From assembly GCA_020746875.1 (NCBI GenBank), contig JAGTJL010000005.1, forward strand, positions 62,001 to 126,000: a stretch of DNA of 64,000 nt, given 5' to 3'. The position numbers and the translations under genes were made by a program. The DNA is from Rhexocercosporidium sp. MPI-PUGE-AT-0058 (Eukaryota; Ascomycota; Leotiomycetes; Helotiales). Under the pieces are notes generated by a model. It had not been told where the DNA came from. It saw only the letters and a program-made list of their open reading frames with translations, and did no database searches. Positions 20,662 to 31,297 of the stretch are shown here, in pieces. Position 1 is the first letter of the stretch; each line of letters begins with the position of its first letter.

Positions 20662-22264
20662 ATGTCTTCAAAGTTACGTCAACGATCGGTGGTGTCATCA
20701 TTCATCTGCACATCCCCGCAATCTTCAACAGGTCTGGCATTCGTACTGTTGAAGCGTAGTCAAGACGTGTCTACATACCGGTACGTATTATATATTCTAA
20801 TATTAGATGGAATGCCCAGTCAGATCCCCCTTAATGATCAATTGCTAACGTTTACGCGGCAGTGGCAAATGGGCAGTCTGCTCGGGATCTATCGATCCCA
20901 CGGATGCTAGTCCTCAAGCTGCCGCAAAACGGGAGATAATGGAAGAGACCAAGCTCATGGATGACGACATATGCATTTTGAGAAGAGGAAAGCCCTTTAG
21001 CCTCAAGGACGAAGAACTTCAAACGGAGTGGACGATCCATCCTTTCGCCTGGCAGTTGACGGACGGGACAAGAGAAATCACCTTTGACTGGGAGCATACA
21101 GAGTACAAGTTCATCAAACCTGAAGATTTGGCGAATTACGACCATGTACCTCAGCTGGAACTCGGCCTGGCACGGGTCATGGTCAGTCCGGAGACTGAGA
21201 AAGCACTTGCGATATTAAGAGACGATCACGAGAGGGGTGCCCAAGCGCTTGCCTTGAAAGCTCTAGAGATACTGTTGAGCATGGTGAAGGGAAATGAACT
21301 TCGGTGTTTGCGTAGTTGTGAAGAGTTCTGGAGGGAGTTGAGGTGGAGAGCGTGGCATTTAGCGAAGAATGGGAGACCGAGCATGGGAGCTGCCATCGAG
21401 GCCAAGCTGTTCAAGACATTGGATCTTGTTGATCGGAATTTACACACTCCGGCATCCGAAGGAATTACGGGCATTTCTCTGTCCGATCTCAAGTCTGCCG
21501 TCGAGTCTGTCGTGAAGTACCGGATGGCTGAAGGGAAGCAAGGCTTGGAATCTATCGCCAAATCCTTCCTTCATTTTGTACAGAGCGACAACAGGCCCAG
21601 AATCTTGCCAAAATCCATCAAGATTGTTACGCTATCAGTTTCAGCAACCATCCACCGGTGTCTTACAAGCCTGATTGAGTTTCTTTCTCACCAGGGTATG
21701 TCTATCCATATCACGTTTCTCGAATCCAGACCCAACTTTGAGGGCGTGACAGCAGCTAGCAACCTTCTCGGCTCGTTTGCAGATAATCCAGGAGTTATGA
21801 GCAAGCTGAGCATCGAGATAGTTCCCGATGCAAGTGTCGCAACAACTGTGGTTGACGCAGACTATGTCATATTCGGTGGGGACAAAGTCATTCCAAACGG
21901 CAATATCAGCAACAAGATCGGTAGTTGTGCAGCGGCCGTCACGGCAAAAGCTTTGAATCCCGCATGCAAGGTAGTGGCATTGTTTGAGACGGATAAGATT
22001 ACGAGCTCTGGGTTTGATTCCGAGCATCTTACTGTCGAGTCGAATGATGAGACCGAGATCACCAAGTCGTGGCCACCAGATGTGATCGCCAGACTCGAGA
22101 ACCAGAAGAATAAGATCAAAGTGAAGAATGAATACTTTGAATGGGTACCAGCGAGGTATATCGACGCACACATATCAGAGCAGGGAGTTTTGTCAGCGGA
22201 GGACATGGAGAGACTAGGTACCGAGGCAGTGGAACTGGAGGGGAGGTTATTCGATGATCTGTGA
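20662..22264 (+). CDS. Nudix domain fused to eIF2B-alpha/MTNA-like domain
   Basis: Two exons, 20662-20780 and 20863-22264, with an 82-bp intron containing a GCTAAC branch site; 506 residues. The N-terminal 130 residues form a Nudix hydrolase fold: [32 protein letters not shown], then the Nudix helix [10 protein letters not shown] ... [10 protein letters not shown], with a spacing slightly off the canonical box. The C-terminal 300 residues match the eIF2B alpha/beta/delta and methylthioribose-phosphate isomerase family: [67 protein letters not shown]. Such fusions are known in filamentous fungi; the likely substrate is a nucleotide- or sugar-phosphate metabolite, not translation factors. The start is uncertain (20605 is in the same frame). 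Confidence 0.82.
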
Positions 22265-22407
22265 TAGAGCATGCCAGCACAGGACGCAATACATTAAAAG
22301 GCACATTGAATTTCGTTCCAGACGCAAGTAGGGGGAAGTCCGACTTGTCTGGCCCGCATCAAGAAGAAAGGAAAACAGCAGATTGACATTTGCAGAGCTC
22401 CCTGCCA

Positions 22408-23385
22408 TCACAAGACAGCCTTGATGGTTGCTCTCAAATCTCCAAACGACACCCCCAACTCCTCATTTGCCAATTCATCTAGCTTAGGGCATTTCCCTTC
22501 TCCATCCCTGAACAGCTCCACCTTTAGATAATCACTAAATGCAGAGTAATCACCCTTCGTGATTTTCTCGTCCGCAATCTTGAGGCTGTCGCTTGTACTT
22601 TTGTTCACGACATTCCACTTGGTTCCCGTTTCCTCCTGGAAGATTGCGAGTATGGCATTCTGTGTCGTAACAAAAGATGCAACATCGATGTATCGATTGG
22701 CTGTCGCGTCTGAATTCTTTAGGACGGATGCGACTGCGAGACCGATCGTTGAAAGATTCGTGCCTGTGAAGGGCTCGTTGCCAGAGTCGTAGATTGTAGC
22801 CGACTTGTCCTTGACCGAAAATCCCAACGATCCAACCTGAAGGCCCTGCTCCAATCAGCACTTGTTGCCAATTTCAACATTGCCAACCTACCCAGTCGAA
22901 GAACAAACTTGTCGATATGCCCGTCCACGAGAACTGAGGACGCTCTGCGGCCGCCTTTTTCAATTGCTCCTGGGCCGCGAGCTTCGCGCCTAGAATTTTG
23001 GCAACATTTCCCGTCACTTTCTGGGTATTGAGTCCGAACTCGCTTGGTATGAACCTCTTGATGCCCGCCTTCACTGCCGCATCGATTACCTTCTGCTGTT
23101 GGCCGAGGGCGACGGTAGCAATGGTCGAGACAACGGCATCTTGACCTGCGAAGGCTTCGGCCAGGGAGGCGGCAGAATCGTAGTCTGTCTTGTGTACTTT
23201 GACTTCGGAGGGGAATGTGGCTTTCGAGTCAATTCGAGTGAGGGCTGTGACGGTGAAGCCTGTGTCGACGAGGGCCTTGACGACTGCTGGACCTAGATTT
23301 CCGCTTCCCTGGAGCATGTTTAGCTAGCATCCATCACCCTAGGGGGTCTGCCTACCCCAATGACGGCCACGTTCTTGATGGACAT
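22408..23385 (-). CDS. NmrA-like / isoflavone-reductase-like NAD(P)-binding protein
   Basis: Three exons: 23385-23356, 23308-22892 and 22845-22408; introns 47 and 46 bp; 294 residues. The first ten codons MSIKNVAVIG join to GSGNLGPAVVKALVD, giving the GGSGNLG dinucleotide-binding loop split by the intron. Family landmarks follow: FTVTALTRIDSKATFPS, VKVHKTDYDSAASL, QDAVVSTIATVALGQQ, IDAAVKAGIKRFIPSEFGLN, and the NYF-like FSWTGISTSLFFDW. The second half holds the substrate pocket (IYDSGNEPFTGTNLSTIGLA). A reductase of aromatic substrates or a redox sensor; cytosolic. It converges on the Nudix/eIF2B-like gene with only about 140 bp between the stops. Confidence 0.87.
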
Positions 23386-23935
23386 GGTGGGCGAAGACTG
23401 CTGTTGGCTCGCAGCCGATTGATGTCCTTCGAAGGTGGTATTTATCCTCTGTAAAGCAACGGCTCCCACGAACATCAACACCGTGAGCTATTAGCGACTT
23501 GTGATACAATTGAAGAAACGCATCACGACATCGGATCAGAGATCTGGGACCTGAGTGCTTCGAAGGCCAGGTTTGGCCCCACACGAGCTCGCCATTCCAT
23601 GCGGGGATGGTATGGGATGGGATGGCGTCGGGGAGGACGGTGGGGAGCGATGGACGATGGACGATGCTCGTTGTTGCGTTGCGTTGCGTTGCGTCAGGAG
23701 TGGGCGCTGAAGTGCAAAACGGGAGGAGATGTGGGATCCGATGCTCTTAAGGAAGATTATGAAGCAGTCAATCACGCGGCAGGTTTTGAGCTGAGCTGGA
23801 CCGGAATTTGGGGATTGGGACGAGGCGCCGTGAGGTAGATAAGAATTGGAGATGGAGATGGAGGTGGAGATGGTTGTCCGCTTCCTACCCTTCCCTACCT
23901 TGGGTGTTAGTTATTAATTATACCTCTGGGGGTGG
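23386..23935. other. GC-rich promoter side with short tandem repeats
   Basis: Holds the upstream region of the NmrA-like gene, a pentamer repeat GCGTT (about four copies near 23675-23695) and a GGAGAT hexamer run near 23847-23873. No gene seen; the open frames through it arise from the repeats. Confidence 0.55.
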
Positions 23936-24178
23936 CAGTTACAGCAGTTACAGTAGTTACAGTAGTTACAGTAGTTACAGTAGTTACAGTAGTTACAGTA
24001 GTTACAGTAGTTACAGTAGTTACAGTAGTTACAGTAGTTACAGCAGTTACAGCAGTTACAGCAGTTACAGCAGTTACAGCAGTTACAGCAGTTACAGCAG
24101 TTACAGCAGTTACAGCAGTTACAGCAGTTACAGCAGTTACAGCAGTTACAGCAGTTACAGTAGTTACAGTAGTTGCAG
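23936..24178. repeat. 27-unit 9-bp minisatellite with two unit variants in blocks
   Basis: Units of nine bases differ only in their first base: CAGTTACAG or TAGTTACAG. Counting from 23936 the order is two C-units, ten T-units, thirteen C-units and two T-units, then a decayed end at about 24178. The array is open in several frames (Val-Thr-Ala/Val or Ser-Tyr-Ser repeats), but nothing suggests it is translated. Confidence 0.9.
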
Positions 24179-24394
24179 CAATGACGGTCGTAAGTTACGA
24201 GTAAGCTGGTGGGGGAAGAATTGCTCCGAGGTTCTTCTCCTTACCAGTATAAAGTAGGTGCGGGGTGCGGGGTGGTCTTTCCAGCAGGACTTACCTCATA
24301 TGATCTGGCTGGCCCAGGCACCGTACTCAGGCACCGCACCCGGACCTAGCGCTGTACACCGCCAAATACTGCCGCTGGCGGTCTGATATTTTAC
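24179..24394. other. Spacer between minisatellite and MULE
   Basis: Short GC-rich non-coding stretch with a CACCGCACCCGGACC-like patch near 24325; ends in TATTTTAC (24387-24394), the left copy of the target duplication of the next element. Confidence 0.5.
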
Positions 24395-27101
24395 GGGGCC
24401 AGCTAAATCGCCTTAGGCAAATGGCTAAACCGCCTTGCCAAGGCTCGGCGTCTCGGTTATAGGGTGTGCATTTAGGATACTCGCGAACACGTATAAATTA
24501 CTATTAAAGCTAAGTATCCCTAATGCAACTATTTAATTAATAACGCCTAATCTTACGTACTACTATTATCTTATTAGGAGTCAACATTATACGGAGCATT
24601 TACTTCCGTCAATTGACTCTCTATAAGTACCACGGACTAGTTTACTCGTGCTTACATTAGAGAAGACCGTATAAAGAGCTCCATTTAATGAGAAACAGGA
24701 GTTTTTAAAGTAGCCGGCTAGGGTAGTTTAATAACAGCTAAAGTCTCGATGTCGTCGGTATTACTAAAGTCGTAATCTTATATTAAAGCTAAAGCCTAAT
24801 CAACAGCTTCTTATATTACATATGTAACAAGCTTAGTAGCATCTTTAATATTATTTGACTAATAAATTAATAATATGCCACGTTAATAACCACGCTCCCT
24901 TACTATTTCCGGCTTATATAAATCCTAGTGCCCACTTACAAGTCGTTATATAACTAAAGCAGTTATAGTCGGTGTTTAACGCATAATAAAAACCTGCTAA
25001 GTTAATGAAAATACTAAAGGAAGGATAACTAGCGCAGAGCTTAAAAGTAGCTCGAATTGTGAAGGCTCACAGCAAGTGTTCGAAGGTGCTACACGTAATA
25101 GTTTATTACTACTACTAAAAGCCCCCTTAGGCCTGCTTTTACTTTTGACCTTAAAAGGATTTAATAAAAGCAAAGAAAGCCGATAAGTATTTAAGGCCGG
25201 CTATATTAAAATTAACCTGTCGTACCACTAATAAAGATATATTTAAGCTAATAATATATATTTATAAACCCGTCGACTCGCAAAGATTTAATAATAGCAA
25301 AGTAAACCCAAAGACTTAATTATAACGCAACTATAGCCGTATTAAGGAGGCTAGTTCTTAAAGTTCAGTTTACTTTACTCTTGCTTAATCTTCAGTAAAA
25401 CGTAAACATAAACCTAAAGAAGAACAGTAGCGAATAAGGGGGTATTCACACTGTATTTCGGCTTCATTTTCTACTAAGCAGTAATAACTCGTATATTCTC
25501 ATATTAGGCTTCCCAAAACAACTATAATTTAAGGAAAATACCACGTAAATCTCCATGCCCTTACTATAAATACCTCTTAAGAGTTGCGTAACAACCTTTA
25601 ATAAGAGAAGTTATAGTAACACTAAAGTAATAGTCTTAATTAACCCAAAAAGCGACGAGTTTCTCTTTCTAAAGAAGCCATATTCCCGTGATATAACTCA
25701 TAGCACCTGCTGAGTATTAAATATACATATTCCGTAAACGATTATTATATTACTACTTAAATATATTGGCTAATAACTCATTCCAGGAGACAAAGAATAC
25801 TTAAAAGCGTAAGTGACGTGTCCAGTTCTCATCGTCACCTTTAACTAAGCCAAGGAAGAACTTCTTAGTTTTAGCTAACACGTTTATATTAACGTGCCAT
25901 CGATAAAAGAAGTGACGAGCTGAGGGAAACTATGTATTAAGGCATTTAATAAGAGCTAATTCTCTATTTATTATTATAAAAAGTAGCTCCGGAATCGTAT
26001 GCTTAAATATAATAGCTCTCAGTTACGTAAGCGCTTATTTATAATCTTTTTCCGTCTCTCCTAATAGGAAGCATATCCTCAGTTAAATCACTATATTATT
26101 GCCTATTATTCCGTATATATTTAATAACGACATATTAAATCGGTTTATTTTATATATGCAATCGAGCAAAAGAACATCAAAATGCTGCTTCTAAAGCTAA
26201 ATTAAGGCGGAGGCGATAAAAAAGAGCTGCCGGAGGTAACCACTTTTAGGCTTATACGCAAAGGAATAATCGTTATCTTATAGTTCCTATATAAATTATT
26301 AATAAATAATAGACGGTTATTATTAAGTTATATACCTTCAAAAGCCAATACAACAGTAATATGCTATTAAGCTCTTTAGACTTTGATTTTTATATTAGAT
26401 TTAACACATCCTTAAAAGTTAAGGTCACTCCGGTATCTTCCTAACGCAAGGTAAATATAATCTTAGCATTTAACAAGCCAGCCTTTGCAAAGGTATTAAT
26501 CCGAGAAGCTGTTTCCGCCGAAATAGCAGCTAATTTATATATAGAATAAGCAGAAGAGTCTACAGACTTTATATAATTATACTCTCCCTCCTTAACTTTA
26601 ACCTGCTAATTCCCCGTCGTCTTATCTCAAGTCAACACCACCTTCATCTTGCAATCTGTCTTCTTACTACTAGTATTCCTACGTCGATTCATCTCGTTAA
26701 CGTGCTCTTTTTTACTTCTGCTATCGTATTTCCTAGCACAATCGCAAACGTAGACCATTCAATTTGGTATTTTATCGCGCCAAAAGAAGGCATAGCCATA
26801 TTCTTTTACATGCCTTTAAATAGCAGTAATCGCAGTATCAACTATAATATAAGTTTCTTCTACAAGAGGGGGGCCGCAAGCTTATGCAAAGAAAAACGAC
26901 ATATTAAGGGCAAAAGTGGTATAATAAGAGAAGCGCTAAAAGTAAGGCTTTAAATATGCCCTGCATTAAGGTTAAGTAGAGTCGTTAACAATTTATATAG
27001 GTTAATACCTTTAATAAATGTACGGGCGCAGTCAATCAAAAATTAAGCGAGGCCTTGGCAAGGCGGTTTAGCCATTTGCCCAAGGCGATTTAGCTGGCCC
27101 C
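24395..27101 (-). mobile_element. Decayed Mutator-like element (MULE) with FAR1-type transposase
   Basis: The ends are inverted copies over about 50 bp with one mismatch (outer ends GGGGCCAGCTAAATCGCCTT), at 24395-24444 and about 27052-27101. A perfect 8-bp duplication TATTTTAC flanks the element (24387-24394 and 27102-27109). The 2.7 kb interior is very AT-rich and full of stops, yet the minus strand still shows a FAR1-like DNA-binding start (EYGYAFFWRDKIPN, CDCARKYDSRSKKEHVNEM, TSSKKTDCKMKVVLT, FAKAGLLNAKIIFTLR) near 26850-26400 and scattered MULE transposase traces downstream. Long TIRs and the 8-9 bp duplication agree with Mutator/Hop-type elements. Mutation is mainly C-to-T/G-to-A, as RIP produces. 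Not mobile by itself. Confidence 0.82.
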
Positions 27102-27109
27102 TATTTTAC
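27102..27109. repeat. Right copy of the MULE target-site duplication
   Basis: TATTTTAC, identical to 24387-24394, directly outside both terminal inverted repeats. Confidence 0.85.
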
Positions 27110-27158
27110 AAGTTCCTTAGAAGAGCTACCCCCCCAGCCCAGCAACAGCTTCGCAATC

Positions 27159-28395
27159 ATGGGACGCGGAGAAACGAACGCCAAGGTAGAGTATGCTCTC
27201 GCTGTGTTCAATTCGCTACCTGCTAATCGTGCGTCCCGACTAATTTAGAAGCGGAAACGCCAGTCAGAAGCAAAAACTGCACCAAATCCCTCGACTCTTG
27301 TCCCCGCAGAAGTTGACACGACCAAGCCAACTGCTATCTTCCAACCCACCCAAGGAAGAGATTGGACAGTGAGTGTTGCCCTGCCAGGAAGTATAATAGC
27401 CAAGTATTATTTCGCCCGCCGCTTTGTCGGATTTTTGCTGACAATTCAGTGCTCAATCCCATGAACAACGCACTTCTCTCGCCGGCCACATTGCCCGCGC
27501 CCTCTCCGTCTTCTGCGTCGACGAGATAACCATCTTCTCGGATGGACACTCACCCAACACCAACAAACGCCATCACAGCCGTACCCATTCCTTCGCACAT
27601 CAACAAGATCCTTCGCAAGAAGAATACACAGGCACCACCGACCCAGATCACTTCCTGATCCACCTTCTCAGCTACCTCGAGACACCTCCACATCTACGGA
27701 AACTCTTGTTCCCCCTCCATTCAAATCTGCGGACCGCAGGTACATTACCGAGTCTAGATCTGCCACATCACCTGAGGAGCGACGAGTGGTGTCCATATCG
27801 GGAGGGGGTGACGCTGCCAGGTGCCGATGAACATGGGACCTTCGTCGAGGCGGGATTGAGGATACCCATAACAATCAAGGAGCAGATCCCTGGGAATACA
27901 CGAGTCACGCTCAAGTTCCAGGATGGTGCTGAGGAGAGCCATAAGGATGCCACAGCGGCAACGATTGATGCCGAGCCAGTGAATCCCAATGATCCGCGAG
28001 AAGAAGCTGGCTATTACTGGGGATTCAATGTCAGGAAGGCAGGAAGCTTGAGCGAGGTCTTCACGGAATGCACGTATGAAGGCGGATACGACGTTACGAT
28101 TGGCACGTCGGAACGGGGAATCGATGTTGAGGAGCTGTATTCTGGAACTGACGAGCAGAAGGTTGGCAAGTTCAAGCATCTCCTAGTGGTTCTGGGTGGT
28201 GTGGCTGGCCTTGAAGTTGCTGTGAAGAACGATCCTGAGTTGCAGAAGCTTGGAGTTGTCAAAGCAGAGGATGTTTTTGATAGATGGATTAACGTATGCC
28301 CCAACCAAGGCAGTAGGACAATCCGGACTGAGGAGGCTGTATGGATTGGCTTGATGGGGTTAAGGCGGTTAGTCATTGGGAATGAAGGAGAGTGA
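27159..28395 (+). CDS. SPOUT1/C9orf114-like putative RNA methyltransferase
   Basis: Three exons, 27159-27185, 27249-27403 and 27450-28395; introns 63 and 46 bp; 375 residues. The basic start MGRGETNAKKRKRQS is followed by DWTVSVALPGSIIANAQSHE and LAGHIARALSVFCVDEITIF, the conserved opening of the family. A histidine/serine-rich insert comes next, then DHFLIHLLSYLETPPHLRKL and FPLHSNLRTAGTLPSLDLPH, the SPOUT core. A beta-barrel insert (VEAGLRIPITIKEQIPGNTR) and the C-terminal knot region (KHLLVVLGGVAGLE, NVCPNQGSRTIRTEEAVWIG) follow; the last is the AdoMet-binding trefoil knot. Probably nuclear or nucleolar RNA modification. The tempting GTGAGT at 27369 is exonic. The gene starts only 50 bp from the MULE duplication, so the element sits in its promoter. 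Confidence 0.88.
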
Positions 28396-30676
28396 ATATG
28401 AAGGCTCGAATTGCTTAGACCGTGTACTTGGATTGGCCATTTGAGTGCAATCATCAGTAATCTGATGGACACACCAGACCAACCTATGTTTCAGCAGCGA
28501 ATTTATTAGCAAAGGACCAATCAATGGCTTTGTTGCCCCGTAAATTAAAGAGGCTATCTACGAAGTAAACTAAACCTGATCTCTTTCGTGGCGAACAAAC
28601 TCGTGCTTTCAAGAGCTCTGGTCGTCCGGGTCAGAACTGACGGGCCGGGTCGGCGCTAGTAAAATAATCGAGGCGCTAAGAAAATCAGTCACACCGGAAC
28701 CTCCAAAAGTCTATCGTGACCTTCCCTTCTTCTTTTTCTTCTTTTCTCTTCAAGCGTCGTCCCCCTCAACGCTGCGTTTCTATGCTACAAACAGATCCGC
28801 GCTGGTTCGCCCACGCTCATCAGATCCTCGGATCGTCATTTTGCATATGAGAAATTCGGAGTACTCTTCAAACCCACCTTCCTCCCATTCCCCTCAGGGC
28901 GTGGTGACAGGTCTGCCCGCGAGGGTTAGGCGCGATATCGCGTCTGCAATTGGCATCAGAAAAGCAGGGCAAGTCTCTCCTCGTATACTGTCTCCGCACA
29001 GGGATGGGAAGGTGGAGAGTGCTTGTTCCTATGGGAGAGCCGTTGCGAAGATTGTGTGTGCTGAGGCATGACACTTAAGTGCAATACGCAGCGTGCCTTT
29101 CTCTCGGTCACTTGTGGCTGGGGGATTGGGCACAATTCGATTCCGATTACTCTGTTGGGGACGACGCTTCACCTATCTTTCTTCAAGGTCAGTTCATCAC
29201 CAACCTCATATGGAGCAAGGATACTACTAATGTTTTGTGTCTGATACTAATTGAAGCAAGAAATCTACCCCGAACGCTCAAGCATGTGATTCTAGTTTAT
29301 GTGTAGTGCTCCTCAAAATAAAGAGATCCAAGTCCACCTGAACGCCAAATGGAAACCAATTTGCCAGATGGAAACACTCTAATGTTTTATCCCTCTGTTT
29401 CTGATCCAGTTTTGCTTCAGTCGTAAAATCCAAGCAATTCTGTTCCAAGGTGAACTCCGATCCGAAAACGCAACACTATCTCCCCTACAGTATTGACAGA
29501 GCTACATTCAGCGCTCACAGCTCTCCTTTCCACACCTCAAGATGGCCAAGGATTTCTACTATCACCCTGCTCCTCCTCATCTCCATCAGCATGCAGTGAA
29601 ACCTAGGCAATTGGGAACATCTTGCATTTGTGATTCCTGATGAAGGCAGCAGGAATTCGTGCCCCTTGGCTGAGCCGCGATGCATAAACCGAAAGATAGA
29701 TCTGACACTTCGCCCTGGACACAATTATAGGATCAAAGGCATCATATGGGGGCTGAAACACAAAGCAGGTCTTCGGTAAGATCCATGATGGCCGTCGAAA
29801 GGTTTGATTTGATTCCCCGACTTCCGGCTCGAGCACTTTTCCAACTCGGCTTAGTGCAAACCTTACGGCACCGTCAGCCATTTGACCCTTCTCACGAGGA
29901 AAGGGACCTTTGTGTAGCTGACGCAATATGTTCCGAACAACTATTCCATTATAAGCATAATAGAAGTAGGCGTTGTGTCTTTAAATAGGGCCCACGAATG
30001 ATTCTGAAATTCTCGAAGCTCAATTGGCTACCTCCGGATCGACACCTCATCAGCCCCAGCCACAAAGCCGTAATCTCTCGCCGCTGCAAACTGCCTGCTA
30101 GCACAAGCCCAGCAGGGGACAGCTGAGCCACAGCCCGGCAAGCTGGCAGATCCAGCCCAAATCTGAGTCTGACAGCCCTGTGGAAAAGGGGAAATATACG
30201 TCATTTGGAGTCCTCTGTTTCAATGGCCACAAAGCGGCACTGAGTTGGCTTCTGTGTGGTCAGGGTCTCCTCCAGGTTTCAGGACGTCTGAAAAACAGAG
30301 AAACACGGAAAGGTATGCTCCGTGAATATTTTCCATTCTAAGTTTTGATGACCAGCACGAGGACTCCCAGCAAGTCCTACCAAATAAATACATTGACCGG
30401 AGCTGACTTTTACATGCTTTGGATGCCGCTTTTGGTCTGCCAGGCTTGCCGGGGGCGCAGCTCAGGGGCTTGTTTAGTGAAATGCATCTCGGTAAGCAGC
30501 ACCCTGAAATGGGGACGGCAGTGGCTTGGGCAATCTTAAAGTACATAAACACGTTCTCTCCTCACTCATCTTCACTTCAACTCACGATCTTCATCATACT
30601 CATTGATACGACTTTCCTCCCCTCGAAATAACCTCACACATTGTCTTCGAACCGAACCGACCAAACAACCCTCAAC
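28396..30676. other. Long spacer, no gene seen
   Basis: 2.3 kb with only short open frames lacking motifs on either strand. A pyrimidine run (CTTCTTTTTCTTCTTTTCTC) lies near 28730-28750. The last 150 bp are the pyrimidine- and A-rich leader of the next gene. Confidence 0.5.
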
Positions 30677-31297
30677 ATGCGTTTCTCTGCTGTCCCAATC
30701 CTTGCCGTTCTGGCCGTCTCTGCAAACGCACAGAATCTGGATGTCCTCACGTCGAATCTCGGTGGTGCACTCGGCAGCCTGACTTCAGATATCGGGGGTG
30801 CTCTCAGTACAGCTACCAGCGTCGTGGGTGGAGGGTTCGACACAGCCACCAGTGTTATTGGAGGAGGACTATCAACAGCCACAAGCGCTGTGGGTGGGGC
30901 TTTGTCTACTGGAACCAGTCTGGCTGGGGGCGCTCTATCTACCGCTACGAGTGTCGTTGGAGGAGCTCTCTCTACGGCAACAGGTGCTTTGAACTCTGCC
31001 CTGAGCTCCGTTGTTTCCGAAGCTTCCGTACAGGTCTCGAGCATTCGATCGGTTGCCTCTACAGCCACCGGAGCGGAGAAGAGCGCCCTGATCAGCCAAG
31101 CAAGCAGCATCAGCGCTGCCGTCAAGTCTCAAGCTAGTGAGGCCAGCGCACAACTCTCCAGCCTCGCCACCCGTACGAACTTTGGCTCAGCTACCGGAAC
31201 GGGATCCCCAACGAGCTCTTCGACTGCTGGGGCTGCGATGATGACGGCAGCTCCCATCTGGGGTGCTGCTATTGGTGCGGCTTTGTACTTGATCTAA
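30677..31297 (+). CDS. Secreted, probably GPI-anchored repeat protein
   Basis: 206 residues, no intron. The start is the ATG at 30677, which begins a clear signal peptide (MRFSAVPILAVLAVSANA, cut before Q); the same frame is open further upstream but without ATG. Residues 27-105 are imperfect 12-13 residue repeats of GGALSTATSVV type (about seven units), glycine at the turn and Ser/Thr between. Next is a Ser/Ala-rich helical stretch (ISQASSISAAVKSQASEASA), a Thr/Ser stem, and a hydrophobic tail (MTAAPIWGAAIGAALYLI) expected for GPI attachment. No Cys. Likely a cell-wall structural or adhesive protein; no enzyme domain. The opposite strand is open too (30634-31125) because of the repeat composition. 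Confidence 0.75.
   Translation: MRFSAVPILAVLAVSANAQNLDVLTSNLGGALGSLTSDIGGALSTATSVVGGGFDTATSVIGGGLSTATSAVGGALSTGTSLAGGALSTATSVVGGALSTATGALNSALSSVVSEASVQVSSIRSVASTATGAEKSALISQASSISAAVKSQASEASAQLSSLATRTNFGSATGTGSPTSSSTAGAAMMTAAPIWGAAIGAALYLI

Noticed and set aside
23808..24257. 149-codon Ser-Tyr-Ser repeat protein (and a Val-Thr-Ala one in another frame)
   Set aside because: Created entirely by the 9-bp minisatellite; no start context, domain or flanking coding signal.
26702..26953. 83-codon plus-strand open frame
   Set aside because: Antisense to the decayed FAR1-type transposase of the MULE.
30634..31125. 163-codon minus-strand open frame with Pro/Val repeats
   Set aside because: Mirror of the repeat-rich secreted protein, which has the signal peptide and GPI tail.
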